Source of the DNA: Annulohypoxylon bovei var. microspora
Taxonomy: Eukaryota; Ascomycota; Sordariomycetes; Xylariales; Hypoxylaceae
Reading direction: 5' to 3'
NCBI GenBank assembly: GCA_022836615.1
Contig: MU405257.1
Coordinates: 124,001-188,000 of the forward strand
DNA: 64,000 nucleotides
The notes beneath the pieces are model-generated. The model was not told the DNA's origin. It saw only the letters and a list, made by a program, of their open reading frames with translations, and ran no database searches. Positions 36,247-47,811 of this stretch are shown one piece after another (the first letter of the stretch is position 1; every line of letters starts with the position of its first letter). The position numbers and the translations under genes are program-made.

Positions 36247-39047
36247 TTAGAGCTCCCCTTCGTCCTCGTCACCTCCTAGGTTCACCTTTTTGCGACCTCC
36301 CCCTGTGAGCTGTTGCAGGGCAATTCTGCTAGCTTGGCCGCCAACTTTCTTCTGCATCTTTGCGATTTCCTCTTCTGGATCAATTGCCTCTGCCTCTGCG
36401 TATTCAAGGATAAGTCTTCGTCCCAATAAATGGGTGTCCTGCAAGGCTACCATCGCAGACTCTGCCTCCTTCGGAGAGACAAACTCTGCGAAAGCAAAAC
36501 CTTTGCTAGTAGCATTAAACTTCTTCGGTATGCGAACTGATTTGAGCTGGCCGTACGTGCTCAGAAGCGTCCGAATGTCGTTCTTATTAGTTTGGAAGGG
36601 GACGTTCTTAATTACGATCTTTGTCCTTTGATTCGCGGCCTTCTTCGCATTGTCCTCTTGTCTTCGTTCTTCAGCAGCGTCTCGTCCACGATGCGAAGCT
36701 CTGACTTGAAGTTTGTGTGACCTGAGGGTATGGCCGTCCATGACCTTCAGAGCCGCTTCGGCAGCTATCTTGTTAGTAAATGAGACGAATCCGAATCCCA
36801 TACTCAGCAATTGGCCGGGCTTTTTGGGATCCTTTTTGGTCTTCACTTGAGCCGATCCGAATCCTTCGAGATGTTTAAACTCGTCTGCAAGTTCCTGGGT
36901 AGTAGTATCCCAATGGAGATTCTTGACAAATAACGAGGTCGACTCGACAGGTTCTTGATTGTCTTGCTCTAGCAGCTCTGACGCAGATAACTTCTGTACG
37001 CCACCAGGCTCTTTACTGGCCTGGACCGCATCATGTTGCTGCTCATTACCTACGAATAAGTTCTTTGGCGCCTTTTCAAGGAATAATATGGTTTCTTTAA
37101 ATCGGCGGTATGCCAATCTTGTGAAAGCCGTCTTAGCCTGAGGACCTTGCGCGAACTGAACAATGGCAATTGTCCCCGTGGGCGGCATGAGCACTTTGAG
37201 TACTTGCCCATGCTCTTCAAAGAGAGTTCTGATCTCCTCGATTGAAGTGCCGTAAGGGAAGTTTTTCACCAAGATAGCTGTGTCACCTCGTGGCCCTGAC
37301 TTGAAGGCATTTAGATCGACACCATTAGCTACTAAGTAGGCTTTGGTGTCTTGAATTGTAGATGTTTCAGCGATCGCTTGCTTCACTGCTGCATCAGAAC
37401 TGGTGGGATCAAGTAATTCTGCTTTGGAAATCCCCAAACGATCAGCAACAGATGCGTTCACGGCATCCTGGTTCATGTAAAGCGAGTTCCAGTTGAATCT
37501 AGACTCTGCTGCCTTGGCTCTCTTTTTGATAAGATTCTGCTGTTTCAATGGCAACTTAGACAGCGAGTATTCATCCAGGTTGTGATCACGTTTTGCCGAT
37601 GCCGGTAGAACATGTATGATCCTCCCCTGAAAAGAAGATCGATCTGCTTGGAATGCATTTGTTGCATCTTCTGGACTAGCAAATAAAACAAAGCCAATTC
37701 CCCGATTGTTGCTCGAGTCTTTCATTGGCACGTGTACCTATCGTCATTTTAGCAGGAATGAAAGGTAGCTAACTGGAGAGAATTAATGACGAAGGGATTG
37801 ATTCTCAGACACCAGGCATCTACTAAAATACTGGCCCAGATTTCTCATCATACACCATTTGGTATAAGCTGTCCCTATCTGGGGTTCATCATAGAAAGAA
37901 AGAAGAAAAATAACGAAAAATAAGGAAATCTTACCTCTTCAACAACACCATATCGCTCGAAATATGACCTGAGATCGTCTTCTGTAGCTGAATACGGCAG
38001 GTTTCGTGCGAATAATCTTTTCGTCTTACCGACTGTATCAAGATCGCCGTCTTTTGTTTCTTCACTAGGCTCATCCAAATCCGAGTGATGGCTTTGATCA
38101 TTCATATCTTGATCTTCATCTACAGTTGCATCAACAACCTCAACAACCTCGGGCTGGTCTTGCTTGTGGTGTAGTGGTATGGGTGGTGGATCCCTGGAGG
38201 ACGCAGCTGTAGGAACGACATCTTCATCATCAACCAAATCAAGCAACCTATTTGTCCGTGATCGTAACCAGTCATCATCCGTAGCAGCTGCATGAATCGC
38301 GGCTTCGGTAGAGCTAGGTGCGTCTGGTAACGGTTGTTCTGTCGGGGGGTTCTCAACTCTTTCGACTTCTTCGCGGAGCCGACCATTTACCCCGTCCACT
38401 ACACTAATTGGCGGGTTTACAGTCTCTGAAGGCTGAGCTTTCTTTCGTCGGCTTGGTACGACTTCGTACTCATCGTCGGACCCCCCTCCATCGACAGCAA
38501 GCGCTGCATATTTTGCAGGAGGCTCATCTGTAGGTTCCCCACCAATTCCATGTATCGTGCTTGCCGAGGCCTTGGCAGTTTGCATGACATTTAAGAATTC
38601 TTGTAGTTTCGGGTCCGACTCGTCAGGCACATCTCGCTTCCTCTTCTTTGCATTCTCGAGGGTTACCTCCGGTTCGGAAGACTGTTTGGTAGTTTGAGAT
38701 ATCTCCGTGGTAGCTTGTTGTCCATATCTTCTTTCTCTCTCCTGTGGCAAGGAGGGATCTGATATCTACAAACAATGTTGAGCTCATGTAAATTCATGTC
38801 ACAATCGAACTTAACTAACCGGTCTTGCTATCTCGACGGATATCTTAGACATCCGTACGAAGGTGCGATTGAAATATTTGACTGCAGCGGCAGCCTCCTG
38901 CGAGTCCTTATAGCCAACATATCCGATCCTTCGATGGGGTATCAGCTTGATATCTGTGATATGACCTTTCGACGCGAAGTGCTTGCGCAAGTCGGCCTCG
39001 TTAAGATTTGGTGGCAGACCTTTCACGAAGATTCGCGACGAATCCAT
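36247..39047 (-). CDS. MRD1: multiple RNA-binding-domain protein MRD1
   Basis: MRD1 is a nucleolar protein that associates with the 35S pre-rRNA and is required for early 18S cleavage. Three exons, 38820-39047, 37935-38765 and 36247-37737, give 849 residues. Intron 1 is 54 bp and intron 2 is 197 bp (37738-37934), and both joins keep frame. Five RRMs are visible: RRM1 about 4-76 (RIFVKGLPPN), RRM2 about 322-400 split by intron 2 (RLFARNLPYS), RRM3 about 508-580 (ILVKNFPYGT), RRM4 about 620-705 (LFVKNLHWDT) and RRM5 about 728-805 (IVIKNVPFQT). A charged linker with KKRKRD separates RRM1 and RRM2. Length and RRM spacing match the family. Intron 2 carries a candidate snoRNA. The gene is divergent from the dynein light chain. 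Confidence 0.95.
37800..37898 (-). ncRNA. candidate intronic C/D-box snoRNA (25S rRNA 2'-O-methylation guide)
   Basis: It lies wholly inside MRD1 intron 2. On the minus strand there is a perfect C box ATGATGA (37892-37886), five bases, then the 12-mer AGATAGGGACAG (37880-37869), a degenerate D' box CTTA (37868-37865), a perfect C' box ATGATGA (37851-37845) and a D box CTGA (37808-37805). The 12-mer is the exact complement of CUGUCCCUAUCU, a conserved stretch of 25S rRNA as I recall it from yeast. The D'+5 rule points to the C in CUGUC, which I believe is the site guided by yeast snR76. A second segment before the D box, TAGTAGAT, can pair with the adjacent rRNA AUCUACUA. The terminal stem is weak. 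Family and target need confirmation. Confidence 0.7.
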
Positions 39048-39745
39048 AGTAACAAGTGGTGGAAGTTATTCTTGTGGATTCATTAGAGGTAGGTAGAAGT
39101 GTGAAAGATGCGTGTTTGTTTAATGTTTTGTGAAAAGTTGTTGAATCTACACCTCATGAATAACGATAGAGACGCGGTAATAATAGAAAGACGAAAAAAA
39201 AAAGTTCTGAATTTTCGTATCGGAGAAAACTATGTGGTTATCATCACGTGGTACATACAATTTATATCCCACCTGCGGCTCTTCAGCCCCACTCCCCCAT
39301 GCTTCATAAACTGGCTTATGTAATGAAGTTATAGTGGTCTGTGCATGGAGTATCCACCAATAGGGATGAAGGGAAAGACAGGGTTTATGTAATTCTCAGG
39401 TCCCAGGAACGGCAATAAACCCAGGATTAGATTTCAATCGGCAAACACGCGACTTTGGGCACTAACCAAATCATTCACTTTACAACAAGCAGTCAACAAA
39501 CTTCATTGCTGACCTTGACAGTATCAACTCAATAAGCCTCGAATCGCAATCCTTGCGTATAGCTACGGTATCATCGGAAAACCGCATTCGCTACTATTTT
39601 GCTATCGAGTCTTCGCTTCATGTATGCTTTACAACACATTAGCCATATTGCATCCTTATCCCCTATGAATAGAGCCTTGCTTGCTAACTATAATATCTAT
39701 AATAGAATCAATCAATCGTTACAAGGTCGACTTCGAATCGATAAT
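39048..39745. promoter_or_regulatory. divergent promoter region of MRD1 and dynein light chain
   Basis: These 698 bp separate the two start codons. A CACGTG E-box is at 39245-39250. A poly-A tract lies near 39195-39205. The sequence nearest the dynein gene (about 39590-39745) is AT-rich and probably the transcribed leader. Confidence 0.55.
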
Positions 39746-40358
39746 ATGGCAGAGCAGCAATCGCCTCCGCCGGCTGGAAGCCGTGACAAGCTCGAAGGTC
39801 CGTTTTATCGCCTAGTACCGATGGCATCGCTTGACTAACGAATATCCTCGATTTATAGCCCAGATTAAGTCGGCAGACATGGTTAGAATTATTGAGCAAT
39901 AGAAGAGGCTTCGGCATAAGCTAACATAAGTTTAGACGGAAGACATGCAACAAGAAGCGATCGATGTTGGTATGTATCAGTATTAAGGGATCTCCAAGTC
40001 TATATTCTGACGTCAAGTGAACAGCCCAGGAAGCTATGGGCAAATATACCATCGAGAAGGATATCGCACAACACATCAAACGCACGGTAAGTCCGTCTAC
40101 GAAATCCGATCATCCGCAATGTTGTAATTGTCAAGTGGGATACTAATTGAAATATGCTAGTTCGACGAACGAAAGGGCCCAACTTGGCATTGCATAGTAG
40201 GACGAAATTTTGGAAGCTTCGTTACTCACGGTATATCCTATTCATTCTAAATACTGTCAGCATAGGTTCATGTTTAGGCTAACATGATTATAGAAACGAA
40301 ACACTTCATCTATTTCTACCTAGGACACTGCGCCATCTTGCTATTCAAGACACAGTAG
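39746..40358 (+). CDS. cytoplasmic dynein light chain, LC8 type
   Basis: LC8 (DYNLL; NudG in Aspergillus) is a dimeric hub protein on the dynein intermediate chain. Six very small exons, 39746-39797, 39859-39881, 39936-39969, 40025-40086, 40161-40230 and 40294-40358, sum to 306 nt and 101 residues, so no single open frame reveals the gene. Assembled, the protein shows the conserved order: KLEAQIKSADM, DMQQEAIDVA, YTIEKDIAQHIKRTFDERKG, TWHCIVGRNFGSFVTHE and HFIYFYLGHCAILLFKTQ, ending at the canonical position after LLFKTQ. All introns start GT and end AG; intron 1 has the unusual donor GTCCGT. Intron 2 interrupts after the codon for M25. Length is a little above animal LC8 (89) owing to an N-terminal MAEQQSPPPAGS extension. 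Confidence 0.93.
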
Positions 40359-43269
40359 AACAGTGACTCTCGAATGGAGGCATGTGTTTTAACTTTTCAG
40401 CAACCCATCTTGGTATACTTGGAGTCTCAGCACTCTGCGGCTATGATGTTCGTGGTCGTTATGATTGCAAGGACAATAATTCCTGGACATGGACTCGGTG
40501 ATTACCTAACCCCTAACACTACCACTTACGTAGTTCGATGGCAACATCGACATGGGTTGATGTACGTTTATCATCTCCATAAACAACCGTCAATACAGAA
40601 GGCATGGGTATACAAAAACGAAAGATGTGCAATGTGAAGCATACTAAGGCTTGGCCAGATCTAAGTGTTCCATATACAGTAAACACAGTGACAAACTTTG
40701 AACAGCCACGCCAGCAACAACTATTTGCAAGGTTTTTTTCTTTTCTTTTCTTCTATTTCTCGTTGTTGCTGTCTCGAAGTGACGCGTATACATAGGACAG
40801 GGACTCAATTCTGTGCTGCGATGTAGCTTTGCAGGGTCCCCTTCCGGAAACCAGCAGCGGCTAGAAACATTAAGCATTTTGTATATCTCCGGGTTAAATA
40901 CATATACCAGGGGTATGAGATTAGCCAACCCTCAGTGACGTCTTTTAGTTATTTCTCGAGTCAAGCTCCCGGACCTTTCACAAATGTGTAAAAAATGGAA
41001 AAATGAACGTGTACCGATTACGGATCGGCACCCAGCACTCACAACATCTTGTGACAAATAATAACCTTGGAAGTACAGCAGAACACAGGTTATGTGGCGC
41101 TTCATTCGATCACGATTTGTTCTTGCTGGGGTATTCTCACCATACCGTACCAACATAAAAAAACAAAAAAGTATCACATGAACGAGACCCTTTTAAATGA
41201 TCTGTGCAGTCCAGGGTCAGTAATACGTAAGCAATATATATTGCGTTATGTATGATGGGTGTTTCGTTTAGTAACTACATACCTACCGATATACCTACAC
41301 AAGTATACTCCGTGTTACTAATTAAGGTTTGCAGATTGGCATTGCGTGGACTAAAGAGGGGCTAGTAACATCAAATAAACCTGGGGTTTTTACATACCAA
41401 CTTAAGGTATGTATTGTTCGCCTTGTGATGCGTTAGTAAGTACAAACAATTGTACCACGGGAGAGGAACCGCAGCTCCCCCGGTGTCGCACTACCGAACC
41501 TTGCGAACTCTATCTACCTAGTATCATCCATCACTTCCAAGATTTTTGCATGGCGTCCTTTGCCTAATAAATACCTACCTACTTAAGCAGCTAAGCAGCT
41601 GAGGTAGGAGGTATCCATATATGTTCAGGTGATAATCAATTGTATGGAAAAAGTAAAAAAGGGCCTCAATCCAATTCCAATTCTTACCAAAGTCACACAC
41701 CACCACCAACCTCTCTTCCCGAGTTCCGCCCGCCCGTCCATCGGTCCAGATGGGTGGATGTAACAAGGAGACTCGCTGATGTAGGTACGGCATGGCATGG
41801 ATGGAATGAAAATTACGCCGGTTCAAGAGGCGAACCTATCCGATTCAACCGTCGACGGTTTCATGGTCGACCATAACTTATACCGACCATCGCTTGAGGC
41901 TACTGATCTTGGAAACGAAACTACTTCAAGCTGTTGCCAAGCCAAGCTATTAATTCATAAGCAAACAAAGTTCCTGGCTAACTAGCTAAGAGAGTGCTAG
42001 ACTGTGCCTCAAGTATACATACCTACCAGGTAGTATAAAATCGACTACTGTGTAGGTATGTACGCAGCAAGAGCTTAAGGAGGGGGAGGTGGTGCAAACC
42101 CGGTCTATTGAGAGCTACTGCTGCCAAACCAGTCCTGAGTCCGGAGAATCCTGTAATCCCATCTGGAGTTATCGGGCCTAGTGGGATGGATCGAGGGATG
42201 TGACGGCGGGGCGTTCGGACAATCTCGAACAAGTGCTTGCATTCCCGCAACCCGCTTCCACTTACATGTGTCCAATAATAACTTTTTATTAATTCTGCCT
42301 ACCTAGGTACCCGTCCTCCGCATCGTCAAATGGGGCAGGAGGAGCATTTCCTTGTAGTTCTGCCATTGTCACGAAACTTAACTCTGACAGTCTCATATTC
42401 TTTTTTACTACCTAGTATCGAAAACAAATACTTCGAAAACTTTACTAGGAATAATTCTACCCAGTAGTCAAAACTCTCAATAACTCAACAAAGAGAGTTG
42501 GTTGCCCTGGAGAAATAGTTTAAGATCTAGAACACCAAGGAGCTATTGTGGACTTTCGATAGGTAGGAGTTAAGCTAGATATGTGATAGCCTATAAATCG
42601 TATCCGCTTTGTTTCCCGACTAAAAGCTAAGCGTCGGCCGAACAGAGACGATTTTCCGTCATAAGCTACCGAGAAGTTGGAGGGACAATATTGTTTATGA
42701 GGGAAATTGGGCATAACAAGAAAAATATCACGCCGACCAAGTCCGATTACAGCATCTAGCCTTAAGTAATCGACTGATGATCCTGATGATCTAGTGTATA
42801 GATCTCGCTTTTCGGACCTTATGAATTGTTTCGAGGCGGCGGGTGCGCACAGCAATTAGCTAACGAACTTCTCTGCAAGATACCCATCTGGGATTCGTGG
42901 ATGAAACCATTGGGGAAAGGGTGTGTACCTACAGTATGTCCCGTACGTAGGTCGGTTCCAACGACTTACATAGCACGAACTGGTAGGCAAAAATCCTCCC
43001 GCATACATGCCGGGCCTTCCAGCGCAGATGTCGTTGTTGCAACGCAACGCACCGCATTCACTAGCCAATCTCGGATGGCTGGTGGCCGCATCGACACACT
43101 GTACGATGGCTCTGCAATTTGTCTCGATATGACTACCTACCTAGTGACGACATCTTAGCTTTTCCCCAGGAGACTCCCGATAACGTGGAAAGCAATGATT
43201 TGAGTAATATGATCTTCCGTATTCGTCAACAGCGGGGACAGCAATATGGGCGGAAAGCTGAAAAGGTAG

Positions 43270-43294
43270 TCCTATGTGTCCTATGTGTCCTATG
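43270..43294. repeat. 9-bp tandem repeat (TCCTATGTG), about 2.8 copies
   Basis: Perfect copies at 43270-43278 and 43279-43287, then TCCTATG. Intergenic. Confidence 0.9.
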
Positions 43295-46200
43295 CTACCT
43301 CTTACGCTACCCAAGTAGGTCACCTATGCTGCTATGGATGTATGTATGCAAATACATAGGATGGATGTGAATAGGATGTGTGGGGCAAAACGCCACGCCC
43401 ATGTTACTTACCCAGACGGAGATTCCAATTCCTTTCGGTCGTCGGCCCCTCGTGGCGCTTCTAGCCCGTGCAGATTCTCGCGTGGATGACCTGCAGCTAG
43501 TTACTTAGCAAGCGAGAGCGATCAGAACCGTGGCACGCAGCTGATATCGCACCGTGCCCATACATATTCATACCTGTACATACATAGGTCGATGTCACGA
43601 TGTGAGAGATATTGATGACAATTACTGCATACCAAAGGTACCTACCTAGCTAACTTATATATACATCGACATGTCGGTTTCTAGAATGGTTACAACGATG
43701 AATAGTAGTAACAATATAATAAAATAGTCTCTTATAATATGACCTTAGTTGCGCTTCATTATCAGCTGAATGATGTCAGAATGATGTTCAGCTAACCTTT
43801 GGAGAGCTCGAGGATTATCAGCTAGATAGATGAGCGTTAAACCCGGGGAACCTCGATCTTTCAGCATACAGTATACAGCATATAGCATACAACATACATA
43901 TGTAGTTATGTATCTACACAAGGTTGCCCAGGTGCTTACTCACTCACCGACCACTGTCAAGGTGTGTGGCAGTTTCATCGCTAGAGGCGCTGATTGTGAA
44001 TATTATGGCTAACTGCTGACTCCCGGTTATCTAGTAAAGGTTATGGTGTACGACAATCGTTCCTCGCTTCAACAATCCCTTTTTGGCTTGGCACCATATC
44101 TACTATTCTGTATCGATCATTTCGAGGTACTCACTAGCTTAAGACCATTTTCACCATCTACGTCTTAGATCTCAGTGTGGAATTCCCACCTGCACACTTG
44201 CGTACTTGGCGTCTTAGTGTTGGCTCTTTAGAAACTTTACTGCCACTATCTGCACTATGCAGATACGTACGAATTCCGAATTGACATTTATATAGGTATG
44301 TACATACATACATATAGGTTTGTATGTTGGGGAAAGGTTCAATGTTGTTCATTAATAAAGAGCGTAACAAGTCTAAATCAGGCGAGATTGTCAGGTACAA
44401 CACGCAGAACACGCCAGACCAAGAATCCCTCACATGCAATGGCTTGAAGATTCGGTAGGTAGGTTGGTAGGGAAGGTATGAAAAAGCTGGTAGGCTATGT
44501 GTTATCCAAGTTGCCAAGAATTCAAGCATCCAAGCAGTCGAAGTCCCACCGCCCGGATACACATCCATTGGTGGAGTTTGGTGGAGAGCTCCCTCGGCTA
44601 CTATTGGAATACATTAACGATACATTCACAGCTACCTTTTAGGGGCCGTTCCCCGTCGTACCTAGAAGTTCCGACTTAACCTTCTGTAAATAGATCCATC
44701 GCCGCCTCTTTTTTCTCTGTGTATTTAGGATATGTATGTACATACGAAGGTAAGTACCTGGTTTATGAAAAACATTGAATATATCTACTTACATATTCCC
44801 CTATTCTCCTAATATATCATCACGATAGGTTTTATCCCGAATCACCAAATAGTCGTGCCATCCTTGATTTTTTAATTTATTTGATCAAAATATCAAGAGG
44901 CGTCGAGGCCCATTTCTATGTATGTACGTATGGTGGGATGGTCTGACGTTACGGGATGCCCGTCTATTCGGCTCCAGCTCTGCGAGAGCTACGGTACGCA
45001 CAGTCGCCGCCGCGGAGACGAACAAAAAAAAAACAAAAAAGAGAGTGCTGCAGAGCATAAGCTCTATTGTTTCAGTCAGATCTGGGACATAATCAGCATA
45101 TGTACACTATCAGACTTACCAGTAAATTTTATGTCTTTCTTATGCCGGTTGGACTCGTCTTCCATTGGCTCCAACCATCGTACTTAATGACATATCATAC
45201 CCAATCGGGATTCGAAAGCCCTGCATGTCAGCGCGTTGGCGAACCTTTTTGGGGTCCATGATCCATCACCCAGGAAAATCTTATATCTGAGAAGCTCATT
45301 CGTACGAACAAAGCCCTGGGATAATCAGCCTGGCCGGGGCCGTCAGGCGCGCGAAGAATAGCTGCATTTTTACAATCTGCTGACCACCGCTTTGCATTGC
45401 CTATTGAAAAGGTACCGAAGCATCACCGTAGTTTACGAAATGACACTATTAAGAGTTAAAATGATGGATATCGCACCATATATACAGTACCTATATACGT
45501 CTATCCACCTCCCTACCAACTTTACCTACTACCTAACCTACTATCTGCGATGAGGCGCTCTTCGCAAACATACTACGTATTATGTATGTAACCTAACAAG
45601 ATCAGATACCCTGATACCTTCCTCACGTATGATACCTATATACATGGGATAAATTTCTTAATAGAAAAGGAAGATCTAGTTTCACCGCATAAAAAAGGGT
45701 TGTCCTATTTCGCCTCGTATTTAGGCCTGACAACTAAGCATGGATGCACCAGTTTGCCCGTTGCTTCATACGCAGTGCCTGACCGACGTACGTATCAACC
45801 CAAGTCATTGCTCTTGACGAAGACATTCACCGAATTCTTTCTGCAGAATCCAGGTTGTCACTTATCATCTGATATGAATGGATACTGGTGTTTAGTCTGG
45901 TGATGAGTTGGCCTGCCTTTCGACCACATCACTGCCTTTCCGTTTTACACACTAGCAGGTAAAGGTATGAGCCGCAGCCGCGATGCTAGGCTACTATTAT
46001 GTAGGTGAGGGTATTGGATGCCAAAAAGCTATGCCATGCTCCAGCGCCCAAGCCAAAATGATGTAATTTAGGCCTTGGAGATTTCCAGCATTAGATCCCT
46101 CTTGGTCAGATAGGTACCAACTGAGCTGTATCTTGGGCCAGGATTCCCGTTCGAGCTACTCTCGTCAATAGTAAGCCGGCCAATGATTCATACACACTTT

Positions 46201-46826
46201 CTATGTTGATAGTCATTGGTTTTGTTTGTAATATTCTTACATTGTAAAGTTGTAGGAGGAAGTAGGAGAGTTTCCCCCTTGTATCAAAATAGAAGACGGA
46301 CTGACAAAAGAAAGATCGTATTCAAGAAAAATAGCCATGTTGGGTTAGTAGATCCGCCTTTTGCAACGCACTACTCTACCGCGTACCATCTCATACCACC
46401 TCGAACCTACATGCCTCATACCTGATATAATCCGGCACGGTACACACATGCACACAACAGTGTAGGACGCAACAACCGTCATTTCCTAACAATTGAATCG
46501 TAAGTCTTGTGGCTAGAGACCCTCTGTTGTCTGCCCAGTGTGCCCGGTAAGTTGGCTTTGATGGCTACACCTGGTCACAGACTGGCCGCTTCGTCCAAGG
46601 GAAAATGCATGCATCTGCCCATCCGTAAATCCCATAACCCCTGTCTCACACAGCCCAAATACAAAGTATCTCCAATGTACCTACACACAGGTGCTTGGGC
46701 CTTACAGCGGTTTGCCCTACATTACCCAGACAGCCCAGAATAGGTACCTAGCATTACTGTGCCCAGCACATACATTTTCTTCGTATCGTACAAAGATCTA
46801 TCGGTACTATGTAATATTCCCTAGGT

Positions 46827-46869
46827 AATAATAATGATAATAATACCGATAATAATACTAATAATAATA
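46827..46869. repeat. imperfect (TAA)n microsatellite
   Basis: TAA/AAT triplets with a few interruptions (TGA, CCG, CTA) over about 43 bp. Intergenic. Confidence 0.85.
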
Positions 46870-47811
46870 GTTATGCTCTCAGGCTGTGTTGTCGTTCAAT
46901 TTTTCTACTACACCTGATCAGGCAATCAGGTACCTGACCTACCTTACCAAAAAACAGAAACAGAAACAGACTGTGCGAAGGGGTTTATAATGTGATGTAG
47001 CAGGTTGGTAAAGACAATATCAATGTCATGGTAATTGTAAGTAGGTATGTAGGAAATATATTCGTAAATCCTAGTTGTTTGATCTTGGCTTTCCTACAAG
47101 TAAATTAGGGTGATTAATAAGGTGATTAGGGTGATTCTTTCTCGTCAATGACTCCTATTGTCTTTAAAGTTTCTTTCACAGTGTAAATTTAGAGAGCTAG
47201 TCTTTGAGTGGAAATAAGTGACTCTTGCGCTCTGACTAATAAGGTTTAGTTCCCTAGAGTTCACTAGGCTGAGGGGACGGGATGAACTAAGCAAGCGTGG
47301 TACTTAACCAGTACTTTCTGGGACCACCCCCGTCATGCTCCACTACTAGGTACATCCCACCCATCCATCCATTTGTGCCTTCATTTTCCATTCTCTTTCT
47401 CCTCTTGACCAAGATTCAACGAGACTATTCCGTACAACCTCGTCCTTCCCCTACTCTTCCTCTTCCCTCCTACACAACTTATTCTCCTCACCCATCCGAC
47501 ATCCTATCCTACAATTCAATCATCATACCTCCTAACTACCTACCATTTTACTCTGGTCTATACATCCTAACACCCTCGGATTACACCTACATAGCCATGT
47601 GACGGAGCTGCATGAGTAGTCGGGTTATTGTCAAGTTGGACTCTCGATAGTCTGGCTAGGTGCAGAACTCGTGCAGTTTGTCTTGCCTCGACTATTTACC
47701 TCACGATACCATTGTCATAACATACCTCTTGATATTGACATTTCGAAGTCATAAATTCTCTAATTCTTACTAATTATTCCCTACAAAATCGGCATATACG
47801 AAACTCCCAAT

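Larger units (their letters stand above)
40359..47811. other. 7.5 kb gene desert rich in short repeats
   Basis: I see no supported gene. Features are CATA/TACC-type microsatellite patches (about 41270-41310, 43560-43580, 44280-44330 and 44730-44760), a 9-bp tandem repeat (43270-43294), an inverted repeat AGCTGAA...TTCAGCT near 43764-43793, and a TAA-rich microsatellite (46827-46869). About 47280-47811 is CT-rich and is probably the ELL promoter. The open frames, up to 136 codons at 44158-44568 (-), are built from repeat-derived residues and are not convincing. Confidence 0.5.

Noticed and set aside
44158..44568. 136-codon minus-strand frame
   Set aside because: It consists largely of residues encoded by TACATA-type repeats and has no family resemblance.
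47297..47602. 101-codon plus-strand frame upstream of ELL
   Set aside because: The translation is Pro/Ser/Tyr-rich from a CT-rich promoter tract; it is not a plausible protein.
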